Shown: piece by piece, positions 16,236-24,209 of the stretch
Position numbering within the stretch: position 1 is the stretch's first letter
How the letters are laid out: every line of letters starts with the position of its first letter
Source: UBA10677 sp045654245
Lineage (GTDB): Bacteria; Bacillota; Clostridia; Christensenellales; Pumilibacteraceae
Direction: 5' to 3'
DNA: 54,585 nt
Assembly: GCA_045654245.1 (NCBI GenBank)
Contig: JAZOMX010000005.1
Coordinates: 1 to 54,585, forward strand
Made by a program: the position numbers and the translations under genes
The notes under the pieces: model-generated
Database searches by the model: none
What the model was told of the DNA's origin: nothing
The model's input: the letters and a program-made list of their open reading frames with translations, nothing else

Positions 16236-17558
16236 TTATTTTTCCTCCTTTCTCGAATTAAAAACGAGAGTAATTGGCGTTCCTGAAAAATCAAAGGCTT
16301 TGCGTAATGAATTTTCTAGATATCTTTTATACGAAAAATGCACGAGTTTATCGTCGTTAACGAATATTACAAACTTAGGAGGATTAGTCTCGGGTTGCGT
16401 AGAATACAAAATCTTAAGCCTTCTTCCCGAGTGCGCAGGTGGCTCACTCATAGCAACGGCCTCTGCGATTACGTCGTTAAGAATACCCGTGGATATTCTT
16501 TGTGATGCATTGATAAACACTTCATCTATCATAGACATAATCTTTTCAGTGCGAAGCCCCGTCATAGCGGATACGAAAATAGACTTAAAGTAAGACATAA
16601 AACTCAATTCCGTTTGCAACTTTTCTTGATTTTTTATGCTAGTATAAGTGTCTTTTTCAACCTTATCCCACTTATTCATTACCACGATATTAGGCTTACC
16701 TTGTTCGTGGACGTAACCTGCAATTCTTACGTCTTGCTCGGAAATTTCCTCACTGCTGTCAAAAACGGTCAATACGACGTCGGCTCGAGAAATTGCGCTA
16801 ATCGTACGCATTACCGAATAATCTTCTACGCTTTCATCTTCGATTGCTCGTTTTCTTCTCATTCCAGCCGTGTCGATAATCGTGTAACTTTTGCCCATAT
16901 AGTTAAACGGCGTATCAATAGCATCACGAGTAGTTCCCGCAACGTCAGACACTATTACCCTATCAACGCCCAAAAGTCTATTAACGAGCGACGATTTACC
17001 AACGTTTGGACGACCAACAACGGCAATTTTAAGGGAGAAATCTTCTTCCTCGTCATCAACTTTGGGGAAATGCTTAACCACTTCGTCAAGTAGGTCTCCA
17101 AGTCCTAGCATTTGTTCGCAAGAAATAGGATAAGGTTCGCCAAGTCCCAACGAGTAAAAATCGTAAGTTTGAGCGATATCAAAATTATCAAGTTTATTTA
17201 CGACTAAAATTACGGTTTTCTTAGTAAGGCGTAAAATCTCCGCTACGTCGTAGTCAGAGGAAACTAATCCCGACTTTGCGTCAACGAAGAAAAGTATTAC
17301 GTCCGCTAAATCAATCGCGATTTCAGCCTGTTCGCGGATATGACGAAACATAGTATCTTCGCTTTTCAGTTCGATACCACCCGTGTCAATCATAGTAAAA
17401 CGATGTCCACACCACTCTGCGTCAGCGTATATTCTATCCCTCGTTACACCCGGAGTGTCCTTTACGATTGAGATTCGTTTACCACATATTTTATTAAAAA
17501 AAGTTGATTTTCCGACGTTAGGACGACCAACGACGGCAACTAAAGGTTTTCTACTCAT
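16236..17558 (-). CDS. der: Ribosome-associated GTPase Der (EngA)
   Basis: A 440-aa tandem GTPase required for 50S subunit assembly. Two full G domains are visible: the first with GRPNVGKSTFF, DTGG and NKLD, the second with GRPNVGKSSLV, DTAG and NKWD. A C-terminal KH-like domain follows (TQPETNPPKFVIFVND...SYKRYLENSLRKAFDFSGTPI). The ATG lies exactly 6 nt after a TAGAAT -10 box and there is no Shine-Dalgarno, so the message may be leaderless. It is first in a der-plsY operon. Confidence 0.97.
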   Translation of the reverse strand: MSRKPLVAVVGRPNVGKSTFFNKICGKRISIVKDTPGVTRDRIYADAEWCGHRFTMIDTGGIELKSEDTMFRHIREQAEIAIDLADVILFFVDAKSGLVSSDYDVAEILRLTKKTVILVVNKLDNFDIAQTYDFYSLGLGEPYPISCEQMLGLGDLLDEVVKHFPKVDDEEEDFSLKIAVVGRPNVGKSSLVNRLLGVDRVIVSDVAGTTRDAIDTPFNYMGKSYTIIDTAGMRRKRAIEDESVEDYSVMRTISAISRADVVLTVFDSSEEISEQDVRIAGYVHEQGKPNIVVMNKWDKVEKDTYTSIKNQEKLQTELSFMSYFKSIFVSAMTGLRTEKIMSMIDEVFINASQRISTGILNDVIAEAVAMSEPPAHSGRRLKILYSTQPETNPPKFVIFVNDDKLVHFSYKRYLENSLRKAFDFSGTPITLVFNSRKEEK

Positions 17559-17564
17559 AACTGT

Positions 17565-17593
17565 ATTCTAACACATAAGAGTAAAAATGTCGA
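17565..17593 (-). promoter_or_regulatory. Sigma-A promoter of der, directly abutting the start codon
   Basis: On the minus strand TCGACA (17593-17588), 17-nt spacer, TAGAAT (17570-17565), then 6 nt and ATG. Predicted transcription starts on the A of ATG. Confidence 0.75.
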
Positions 17594-17611
17594 GCGTTTT
17601 TACTAGTTATG

Positions 17612-17637
17612 TAAAAAAGCACTCGTTGCGAGTGCTC
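17612..17637 (-). terminator. Intrinsic terminator after the membrane protein gene
   Basis: On the minus strand, 8-bp stem agcactcg/cgagtgct with a 3-nt loop, then TTTTTT, right after the stop at 17643. Confidence 0.85.
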
Positions 17638-17642
17638 TTAAA

Positions 17643-18320
17643 CTAGAAATTTTCGTCGAAAGGGTCACTTTCATTATAGTCGTTATCTCTTCCCGATTCA
17701 AAGTTATCCGCTCTGCGATTTCTTCTTCGCCCGTCTTTTGCTAGCATAAGCATAATTTCGGACAAGCAAGTCGAAATTATTACCGAGAAAAATAGAGTGT
17801 TATACACTAACGGACTTCCGAGAGTAAACATTCCACCGCTGATTGCATAATAATCAACAAGGCAAAAGATTAGGTCACCAAGCGGAATACCGCCTATTAC
17901 GCCAAACAGCGTCGCCGTTTTTTTGCGCGCTACGATAAACGCAAAAGTTCCCACCACTACGCCCATCAAAAGCGCAGAAAGAACTAATTGTCCTGTCGTT
18001 GCCGACGGCATTATCAGTAACAATCCAAAAGTGATTGCGCCCACTATTAGCATTGATGCAATTCCACGCATTAGGTCGTTTATTCTAATAAGCGCAATAA
18101 AAAGAGTGATAAAGCCTATCACGGGAAGAATAAATCCTCCAACGCTCATATACGCCATATCGGACAATCTAATCGTAGGTACGATAATTCCAACCGCAAA
18201 CGCTATTATAATAAAATATAGTAACCAATCCGTCAGCCAAGTTCCTTTATAGGAACTCTTTGCGATACCGAACATAACGGCAAGCGCGCAAATCCCTAAA
18301 AGAATTAAACCCATTGTCAT
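17643..18320 (-). CDS. Multi-pass membrane protein of unknown function, candidate sporulation gene
   Basis: I do not recognise this 225-aa protein. It has about seven hydrophobic segments followed by a hydrophilic, Asp/Asn/Arg-rich cytoplasmic tail of ~30 residues (RRRNRRADNF...NESDPFDENF). The start is set at the ATG at 18320, because the ribosome binding site ggaggtaat lies 7 nt upstream; the longer frame to 18383 has none. That ribosome binding site is the 3' arm of a hairpin terminator after the cyclophilin gene, exactly the arrangement found at spoIVA. It is therefore probably its own transcription unit and may be expressed in sporulation (inference). Confidence 0.7.
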   Translation of the reverse strand: MTMGLILLGICALAVMFGIAKSSYKGTWLTDWLLYFIIIAFAVGIIVPTIRLSDMAYMSVGGFILPVIGFITLFIALIRINDLMRGIASMLIVGAITFGLLLIMPSATTGQLVLSALLMGVVVGTFAFIVARKKTATLFGVIGGIPLGDLIFCLVDYYAISGGMFTLGSPLVYNTLFFSVIISTCLSEIMLMLAKDGRRRNRRADNFESGRDNDYNESDPFDENF

Positions 18321-18327
18321 AAAAAAA

Positions 18328-18359
18328 TTACCTCCATAACTATAATGGTAGGTAATTTT
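18328..18359 (-). terminator. Terminator hairpin containing the ribosome binding site of the 225-aa membrane protein
   Basis: On the minus strand TTACCTACC (18355-18347) pairs with GGAGGTAA (18335-18328) with one bulge, and A/T runs extend the stem. Seven T (18327-18321) then lead directly to ATG 18320. Confidence 0.7.
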
Positions 18360-18389
18360 ATTTCTTTTTATACTATTAAGCAAAAAAAT

Positions 18390-19220
18390 CTATTTTCCGC
18401 TTTTTCTTTGTGAAGTTTGCCAAATACGAAGTCTGCCGTTCGCATCGTCGCCAGTCTTAAAATACTCCATAAAATCAAAATCCGCCCACTTGGGTTCGTA
18501 TTTTCTTCTTACTTTTACCGACTTAATCGTAATCAAACCGTCGTTACTTAGTGGCGCTCTAAAATAGTCGTGAGTAAAACGCGTTCCGTCGTCAGCCGGC
18601 AACTCCGATAGTTTTTTAAGTTGAGCAAGCGTTTTCTCAGTAGCGATAGCAAAAGGCGAAACCTTCCATTCTCCACCCGTATCGCCTTCTACGGTATTAG
18701 CAACCGAAGATGAAGTCGCTATCTGAAATTCCGTTGCGCTTCGCTCGTAACAAAACGAAAGAACTCCAGTAGTCGAAAACATTGAACTTCTTGCCGTATC
18801 TTGGCGCAAGCGATATCCAAATTTGTTATTATTATAATTAAAATCTTGCGATTCTCTATCCGTATATTTTTCGAGAAATTCCGTATCGTCGTCCCCTCTA
18901 TGCGTGCCGTCCGCTTTCCAACCTCCGAAACGCACCCAGTTCCCCGAGTTGTCAAATATAATCGTGCCGTCGAAATATCCTTGTTCCGCTAGATAAATAA
19001 AGTTAGTCGAGGCTATCGGACATTCTTTTTCCCAAATGTCAAAAGTAAGCGTCATACCGTTCGACAATTCGATTTCAGCGTACGGATTAACCGTTTCGTC
19101 GTTAGTAAACTCGTCGTCTAGAAGTATAGGTAAAACTATGCCCGCAGTTAGGACTATTATACCTAAAAGCGCAACGATTAGCATAATCCACCATTTTTTT
19201 CCGTTCTTTTCTTTCACCAT
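18390..19220 (-). CDS. Membrane-anchored cyclophilin-type peptidyl-prolyl isomerase
   Basis: A 276-aa protein with a short charged N-terminus, one TM anchor (about residues 10-33) and an extracytoplasmic cyclophilin domain (YAEIELSNGMTLTFDIWEKECPIASTNFIYLAEQGYFDGTIIF ... GVLSFCYE). It probably catalyses proline isomerisation in exported proteins. It departs from the classic motif: FHRV is replaced by IFDNSGNWV, and an insert rich in Asp, Asn and Arg (residues ~100-140) separates the halves, so activity is uncertain. It follows feoB by 1 bp and is likely the last gene of the nrdR-feoAB operon. Confidence 0.8.
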   Translation of the reverse strand: MVKEKNGKKWWIMLIVALLGIIVLTAGIVLPILLDDEFTNDETVNPYAEIELSNGMTLTFDIWEKECPIASTNFIYLAEQGYFDGTIIFDNSGNWVRFGGWKADGTHRGDDDTEFLEKYTDRESQDFNYNNNKFGYRLRQDTARSSMFSTTGVLSFCYERSATEFQIATSSSVANTVEGDTGGEWKVSPFAIATEKTLAQLKKLSELPADDGTRFTHDYFRAPLSNDGLITIKSVKVRRKYEPKWADFDFMEYFKTGDDANGRLRIWQTSQRKSGK

Positions 19221-19221
19221 T

Positions 19222-21465
19222 TTATTTATCCTTTTTCTTATTGCAAGGCGCGGAACATCCTCCGCAACCGCAACTACATTTTCCTCTGTTTTTAACCTTA
19301 TTTATAATAACGAGCGTAACTATAACCGCAACGATAGTAACTATTATCACACTTACCGTAATTCCCGGAGCAACGATAAACGCAAGTCCGATTAGTCTTA
19401 CGATTAGTGCAAAAACGTACGCAACTACTAACTGTAAAGCGAGTCCGAATAACATCCATTTTGCGCCAACCTCTTTAAGTTGCGCAGACAAAGTCGCAAC
19501 GCACGGAACGTATAATAACGTATATACCAAAAATGCAAGCGCATTAATTGAGGCGTATTCTCCATAGAAAAGCGTCTCTACTCCGCCCAAACTTTCAATA
19601 GACGAAACTACTACTTCTTTGGCAACTAATCCACTCATAAGCGAGGTTACGGCGCGCCAAGAACCAAAGCCGAGAGGCTTAAATATAGGCGCAATAAATC
19701 CGCTGATTACCGCCAAAATACTTCCGTCTCCGCCCGGCGCAAAACCCTCGGTTAGCGAGAAATTAGAAAGCAACCAAACGACTACGTTTAAGGCAAAAAC
19801 GAGCGTGCCGACTTTAATCAAGAACACTTTCGCATTATTAAACAAAATTTGCAAAACTCTCTCAAGCGTTGGCATTCTATACGGCGGTACTTCCATAATA
19901 AAGGAAAGTTTACCACTCTTTAATTTCTTTACGCTTTTTTCAAAGAACGCCGAAAGCGCTAGCGAAACTACCGCACCTAGGACGTATAGTCCAAAGATTA
20001 CGAGGACTTTTCCTCTTGCAAAAAATGCGCTTGCTATTACCGTATAAACGGGAAGTCGAGCCGTACACGACATAAACGGGGTTAAAATTACCGTCTTTTT
20101 GCGCATAGTTTCGTCTTCAAGTCCTCTTGCTGTAAGCACGGCGGTTGCTGAACAACCAAATCCCATAAGCATTGTAAATACGGAACGACCAGACAATCCG
20201 ATTTTACGGAAAAGTCCGTCCGTCATAAACGCAACTCTAGAAACGTAACCGCTATCCTCCATAAGCGCTAAGAAGAAAAATAGCAATACGACTTGGGGTA
20301 AGAAGATTAGCACTCCCGATACACCCATTATTATTCCCTCTCCAACCAAACTTATTACCCACTCGGGCGCGTTAATTGAAGTTAAGCCGTTTACTGCCGG
20401 AGTGTAAACGCATTTCATAAAAAATAGGTCTAGTAAATCAGAAAGTAGCGTTCCCAAAAAGCCGAAAGTAAAGAAGAAAATTCCACACATTACGAGCAAA
20501 AACACGGGTAACGCGAGGTATTTATTAAGCACGATTTTATCGAGCCTACTATAACTTTGCATGTACGCTTTATTCTTCTCTTTGTGCTTATCGTGATGAC
20601 GACGATGCTTATCGACTAGACTGTCGGTTTTCTCTTCGGCATCCTCAATCGGAACGCCGTGAACGATATGCTCGTGCATTTCGTGATGCTCGTCGGTAAC
20701 GTCTTTAACGATTACGCCGTCCGTAATTTCGTCGATAAACTCGTACCTAACTTGCGCAACCTTTGATTGCCAGTCGCCAAGCAAGTCTAATTTTCGTCTT
20801 TGCTCTGCCGTAAGAGCAAGTCTTTCTGCAACGAACTCGTCTTTTTCGAGAAGTTTTACGCAGGCGTAAATCTCGGGCAAACGAGAAGTCGCTAAGTTCT
20901 CCGCAATTATTTCGCGAACCTGAGCGATAGGTAGTTTGTCCAAGTATGAAAGTTTAATCTCGTTGCCCTTGTAGTTCGAAACGTAATCAAGCGAAACGTC
21001 CATAAGAAGATGCACGTCGCTGTGGTATTTCGCACTCATAGGTATTACGGGAACTTTTAATCCGCTTTCAAGTTTTCTATAATTTAGCACCTTTCCTTGC
21101 TTTTTAAGTTCGTCCATCATATTTACGACGAGAACGAGGGGTACGCCCAACTCAAAAAGTTGCATAGTTAGGTACAGATTTCTCGATAAATTGTTTACGT
21201 CACAAACGCTTATCACGAGGTCGTTATCCCCACGAAGTACGGTGTCACGGGTTATTCCCTCTTCGGGGCTATAAACGGTAAGCGAATATAGTCCGGGTAA
21301 GTCAACCATATTTATTTCGTTATGGTCGTACATTATTTTTTTACTTACCTCGCTAACCGTTACGCCGTGCCAGTTTCCGACGTGTTCAAGCGAGTGCGTT
21401 ATTCTATTAAATAGGCTAGTTTTTCCCACGTTAGGGTTGCCCGTTAGCGATATTGTATATCCCAT
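19222..21465 (-). CDS. feoB: Ferrous iron transporter FeoB
   Basis: A 747-aa Fe(II) transporter. It has an N-terminal G domain (GNPNVGKTSLFN, the DLPGLYSL switch, VVNMMDE), a GDI-like helical region, then the membrane domain with two Gate motifs (around MLMGFGCSATAVLTAR and CTARLPVYTVIAS). Two unusual regions stand out. A cytoplasmic His-rich insert sits at about residues 259-294 (HHEMHEH ... HRRHHDKHKE). The C-terminus ends in a Cys cluster (CSCGCGGCSAPC). Both could bind metal. FeoA is encoded immediately upstream; the junction overlaps by one base. Confidence 0.96.
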   Translation of the reverse strand: MGYTISLTGNPNVGKTSLFNRITHSLEHVGNWHGVTVSEVSKKIMYDHNEINMVDLPGLYSLTVYSPEEGITRDTVLRGDNDLVISVCDVNNLSRNLYLTMQLFELGVPLVLVVNMMDELKKQGKVLNYRKLESGLKVPVIPMSAKYHSDVHLLMDVSLDYVSNYKGNEIKLSYLDKLPIAQVREIIAENLATSRLPEIYACVKLLEKDEFVAERLALTAEQRRKLDLLGDWQSKVAQVRYEFIDEITDGVIVKDVTDEHHEMHEHIVHGVPIEDAEEKTDSLVDKHRRHHDKHKEKNKAYMQSYSRLDKIVLNKYLALPVFLLVMCGIFFFTFGFLGTLLSDLLDLFFMKCVYTPAVNGLTSINAPEWVISLVGEGIIMGVSGVLIFLPQVVLLFFFLALMEDSGYVSRVAFMTDGLFRKIGLSGRSVFTMLMGFGCSATAVLTARGLEDETMRKKTVILTPFMSCTARLPVYTVIASAFFARGKVLVIFGLYVLGAVVSLALSAFFEKSVKKLKSGKLSFIMEVPPYRMPTLERVLQILFNNAKVFLIKVGTLVFALNVVVWLLSNFSLTEGFAPGGDGSILAVISGFIAPIFKPLGFGSWRAVTSLMSGLVAKEVVVSSIESLGGVETLFYGEYASINALAFLVYTLLYVPCVATLSAQLKEVGAKWMLFGLALQLVVAYVFALIVRLIGLAFIVAPGITVSVIIVTIVAVIVTLVIINKVKNRGKCSCGCGGCSAPCNKKKDK

Positions 21466-21692
21466 CAGTCAGCCCTCTCTATTTTTATTAGCGACGCTGC
21501 GTCTTCACGAAGAGCCACCATAAATCCACGCAAACCTACTAATATAGTACCACCAAACGGAGCGGTATGCGCAACGTATATTTTACAATCGGGAGTAAAG
21601 CCCATATCTAGTAATCGTCTTTTTTGATTTCCATCCCCACCAGTTGAAATAATTTTATACACGCAGTCGGGACGCGCGTCCATTAAAGTCAT
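21465..21692 (-). CDS. feoA: Ferrous iron transport protein FeoA (SH3-like)
   Basis: A 75-aa protein with an SH3-like FeoA domain (RRLLDMGFTPDCKIYVAHTAPFGGTILVGLRGFMVALREDAASLI). It associates with FeoB at the inner face of the membrane. It has an aaggag ribosome binding site, lies 2 bp after nrdR, and overlaps feoB by one base, so the pair is translationally coupled. Confidence 0.93.
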   Translation of the reverse strand: MTLMDARPDCVYKIISTGGDGNQKRRLLDMGFTPDCKIYVAHTAPFGGTILVGLRGFMVALREDAASLIKIERAD

Positions 21693-21694
21693 TT

Positions 21695-22156
21695 TTACTC
21701 CTTAATTCTCTTTTCAAACTCAGATATAAACTCGATAAAAGTAGTCACGTCTCTAAATTGACGGTAAACTGATGCAAATCTTATGTATGCTACTTGGTCA
21801 AGTTCCTTAAGTCCATCCATTACGTATTCGCCGATTTTTGCGGACGGAATCTCTTGTTCGAGCGTATTATACACCTTCTTCTCAATGTCCGAAACTAGTT
21901 TGTCTATATCGTGGAGCGCAACGGGACGCTTTTCGCAAGACTTAATAATACCATTTCTGATTTTCGACGGGTCGAAGGGTTGTCTCGTTCCATCGTGTTT
22001 AACTACCAAAACGGGCGTCGTCTCAATCGTTTCGTAAGTCGTAAAACGGCGTCCGCAACTTAAACATTCGCGTCTTCTTCTTATACTCTTTCCGTCGTCA
22101 GCCGAACGGGAATCAATAACTTTACTTTCTAAAAAACCGCAAAACATACATTTCAT
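21695..22156 (-). CDS. nrdR: Transcriptional repressor NrdR
   Basis: A 153-aa repressor of ribonucleotide reductase genes. The N-terminal zinc ribbon has two Cys pairs (MKCMFCG and CLSCGRRF), followed by an ATP-cone domain (VLVVKHDGTRQPFDPSKIRNGIIKSCEKRPV), which senses dATP/ATP. The C-terminal FASVYRQFRDVTTFIEFI is conserved. No reductase gene is in the window. Its place after ymxH near sigE/sigG is typical for Clostridia, while co-transcription with feoAB is less usual. Confidence 0.96.
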   Translation of the reverse strand: MKCMFCGFLESKVIDSRSADDGKSIRRRRECLSCGRRFTTYETIETTPVLVVKHDGTRQPFDPSKIRNGIIKSCEKRPVALHDIDKLVSDIEKKVYNTLEQEIPSAKIGEYVMDGLKELDQVAYIRFASVYRQFRDVTTFIEFISEFEKRIKE

Positions 22157-22186
22157 AATCGTTCACCTTCACTTTTGTTTGGTATA

Positions 22187-22215
22187 ATTATATACACTTT
22201 TTGCTTTTTTGTCCA
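22187..22215 (-). promoter_or_regulatory. Sigma-A promoter of the nrdR-feoA-feoB operon
   Basis: On the minus strand TGGACA (22215-22210), 17-nt spacer, TATAAT (22192-22187). A gaaggtga ribosome binding site precedes the nrdR ATG. Confidence 0.7.
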
Positions 22216-22243
22216 ACGATTTATTATTAAAATAATAAAATAT

Positions 22244-22600
22244 TCAGTTACTACCCTGATTACACCTATTATTTGGACAGGAACGATTACCGCATTTATC
22301 ACAACCTCCATCACATTCCGAAGGTACAGGAGGGATATTTTCGCAACTTCCGTCTGGATTTACGTCGACGATAATTACATCCTCGCCGATTTTTTGCACG
22401 CATTTCCACGGAATAAAAATATCTTGAGCCTTTGCAAAAAAAGAACGCTTTCCAAAGGGCGCAACTATACCTTTAATTTTAGAGGTCTCGCCCGAAAAAA
22501 CTAGGTCTATTATTCTACCTAATTTTCGTCCGTCTCTAGCGTTAACTAGTTCCTTACATCTTAATTCACTAAAAGAGATTTCAGTTTCAAATTTATTCAT
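22244..22600 (-). CDS. ymxH: YlmC/YmxH family PRC-barrel sporulation protein with Cys-rich tail
   Basis: A 118-aa protein. Residues ~1-85 form a PRC-barrel of the YlmC/YmxH family (ELRCKELVNARDGRKLGRIIDLVF ... GIVAPFGKRSFFAKAQDIFIPWKCVQKIGEDVIIV), a group encoded next to sigG/sigE in spore formers, with no biochemical role established as far as I know. A C-terminal extension of ~30 residues contains five Cys in a CxxxCxxCxxxxCxxxxC array and could bind a metal. Most relatives end soon after the barrel. It is divergent from sigG, 95 bp away. Confidence 0.85.
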   Translation of the reverse strand: MNKFETEISFSELRCKELVNARDGRKLGRIIDLVFSGETSKIKGIVAPFGKRSFFAKAQDIFIPWKCVQKIGEDVIIVDVNPDGSCENIPPVPSECDGGCDKCGNRSCPNNRCNQGSN

Positions 22601-22647
22601 AGTACTCTTTCTATATTCAAGTGACGAAAAAAAGGTTACTGCTTTGC

Positions 22648-22677
22648 GTATATTTATTTTTCTCTATCGGTATAATA
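22648..22677 (+). promoter_or_regulatory. Candidate forespore (sigma-G/F-type) promoter of sigG
   Basis: GTATA (22648-22652), 18-nt spacer, TATAATA (22671-22677). This fits the sigma-G pattern GHATR-N17/18-CATWMTA with one mismatch. No good sigma-A -35 lies at 17 bp. A ctaggagg ribosome binding site and ATG follow. Confidence 0.5.
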
Positions 22678-22695
22678 CCTATCTAGGAGGAATTT

Positions 22696-23469
22696 ATGAG
22701 TAAACGAGTAGAAATTTGCGGAATCGACACTTCGACTTTACCAAAACTATCTCACGAAGAAAGCGTTAGGCTAATTAAAAAAGCACAAGAGGGCGACGAA
22801 GTTGCTCTCGATAAATTCGTAACCGCTAACCTTCGTCTAGTGCTTTGCGTAGTGCAACGATTCCACGCGAAAAAAGAACCTACCGACGATATATTTCAAG
22901 TCGGTTGCATTGGGCTTATGAAGGCCGTAAAAAACTTTAATACAGAACTAAACTTAAAGTTTTCGACTTACGCCGTTCCTATGATTATCGGAGAAATCAG
23001 ACGATTTATGCGGGATAACTCCCCCGTTAGAGTTTGCCGTTCGTTACGCGATACTGCGTACCAAATTATCTCAACTAGACAAGAACTAGAAAACAAACAA
23101 GGTCGTGAAGTTGGTATTGACGAAATCGCTGTAATGCTTGATATCCCTATTTCATCCGCTATCGAGGCTATGGACGCAATCAGCGACCCCGTATCTTTGT
23201 TCGAGCCGGTTTATCACGACGATAGCGAAACGCTACTTCTTATGGACCAAATTAGCGACGAACGATACGATATCGATAGGAGAATATCTTCTCTTACTCT
23301 TAACAGCGCTATCGAAAAACTGTCACAACGAGAACGAGATATTTTGCTAATGCGCTTTTACGAAGGCAAAACGCAAATGGAAGTCAGCGAAGAAGTAGGC
23401 ATATCGCAAGCGCAAGTTTCTAGACTTGAAAAAAATGCGATGGCATCAATCAAAGATATGATATCATAA
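22696..23469 (+). CDS. sigG: RNA polymerase sporulation sigma factor SigG
   Basis: A 257-aa late forespore sigma factor. The N-terminus VEICGIDTSTLPKLSHEE is diagnostic of SigG. Region 2 (DDIFQVGCIGLMKAVKNFNTELNLKFSTYAVPMIIGEIRRFMRDNSPVRV), region 3 (DPVSLFEPVYHDDSETLLLMDQISDE) and region 4 (KTQMEVSEEVGISQAQVSRLEK) are intact. It lies on the plus strand, opposite to sigE and ymxH between which it sits, whereas in most spore formers it is co-directional with spoIIGA-sigE. The flip frees it from read-through of the spoIIG transcript. Autoregulation from the upstream sigma-G-type promoter is likely. Confidence 0.97.
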   Translation: MSKRVEICGIDTSTLPKLSHEESVRLIKKAQEGDEVALDKFVTANLRLVLCVVQRFHAKKEPTDDIFQVGCIGLMKAVKNFNTELNLKFSTYAVPMIIGEIRRFMRDNSPVRVCRSLRDTAYQIISTRQELENKQGREVGIDEIAVMLDIPISSAIEAMDAISDPVSLFEPVYHDDSETLLLMDQISDERYDIDRRISSLTLNSAIEKLSQRERDILLMRFYEGKTQMEVSEEVGISQAQVSRLEKNAMASIKDMIS

Positions 23470-23474
23470 CCATT

Positions 23475-23497
23475 AACCGCTCGAAAGGGCGGTTTTT
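23475..23497. terminator. Terminator between convergent sigG and sigE
   Basis: Stem aaccgctc/gggcggtt with a gaaa tetraloop and a following T tract on the plus strand. It serves sigG and, less strongly, sigE. Confidence 0.8.
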
Positions 23498-23504
23498 CCT
23501 TTAT

Positions 23505-24209
23505 TTATAACGCTTTTGACATCTCTTTTCGTAATCTAACGATAATTTTTTTCTCTAATCGAGAAATATACGACTGGGAAATTCCCATCATATCAGCAAC
23601 CTCTTTTTGCGTTTTTTCTTCTCTTCCTAGTAGTCCAAAACGCATTTCCATAATAGCCTTTTCTCGCTCCGAAAGTTTGTTTAGCGCTTTCCATAAGATT
23701 TCTCGCTCCGCGCTATTTTCAAGGGGTTTACTCACGATATCGGCGTCAGTACCTAAAACGTCCGACAAAAGTAGTTCATTACCCTCAAAATCGACGTTAA
23801 GCGGTTCGTCTAGCGAAACTTCGATTTTTTGTCTAGTTACTTTCCTTAGATGCATCAATATTTCGTTTTCAATACACCTCGAGGCGTAGGTTGCAAGTTT
23901 TATGTTCTTTTCGGGGACAAAACTGTTTACCGCCTTAATTAAACCTAGAGTTCCTATCGATATTAGGTCGTCCATATCTACGCCTGTGTTGTCAAACTTT
24001 CGCGCTATGTAAACAACTAATCGCAAATTTCTCTCGATTAGAACGGTGCGAAGTTGTCGTTCACCCTTTTCAAGCCTATCGATTATTTCTTGTTCCTCTC
24101 TCTTTTCAAGAGGTGGCGGTAGCGTTTCCGCCGACGAGAAATAGTATAATACTTTTTCGTAGCCAAGCCCAAAAAATTCAAGAATATACGAAAGTATTTT
24201 TTTAAGCAT
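23505..24209 (-). CDS. sigE: RNA polymerase sporulation sigma factor SigE (pro-form)
   Basis: A 234-aa mother-cell sigma factor made as an inactive precursor. The N-terminal ~27 residues are the hydrophobic/amphipathic pro-sequence (MLKKILSYILEFFGLGYEKVLYYF), followed by the SAETLPPPL boundary of pro-sigma-E. Regions 2 (LISIGTLGLIKAVNSF...KLATYASRCIENEIL) and 4 (KTQKEVADMMGISQSYISRLEKK) are intact. The start is the ATG after ggaggg, which overlaps the spoIIGA stop by 8 bp; an ATG 12 nt further upstream lies over the ribosome binding site. It is processed by SpoIIGA, encoded directly upstream. Confidence 0.97.
   Translation of the reverse strand: MLKKILSYILEFFGLGYEKVLYYFSSAETLPPPLEKREEQEIIDRLEKGERQLRTVLIERNLRLVVYIARKFDNTGVDMDDLISIGTLGLIKAVNSFVPEKNIKLATYASRCIENEILMHLRKVTRQKIEVSLDEPLNVDFEGNELLLSDVLGTDADIVSKPLENSAEREILWKALNKLSEREKAIMEMRFGLLGREEKTQKEVADMMGISQSYISRLEKKIIVRLRKEMSKAL

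Noticed and set aside
16614..17093. 159-aa plus-strand frame
   Set aside because: Antisense to der, with no supporting signals.
22170..22215. NrdR box near the nrdR promoter
   Set aside because: An AT-rich quasi-palindrome (gtataattatatac) is present, but it does not match the NrdR box well enough and is explained by the -10 region.
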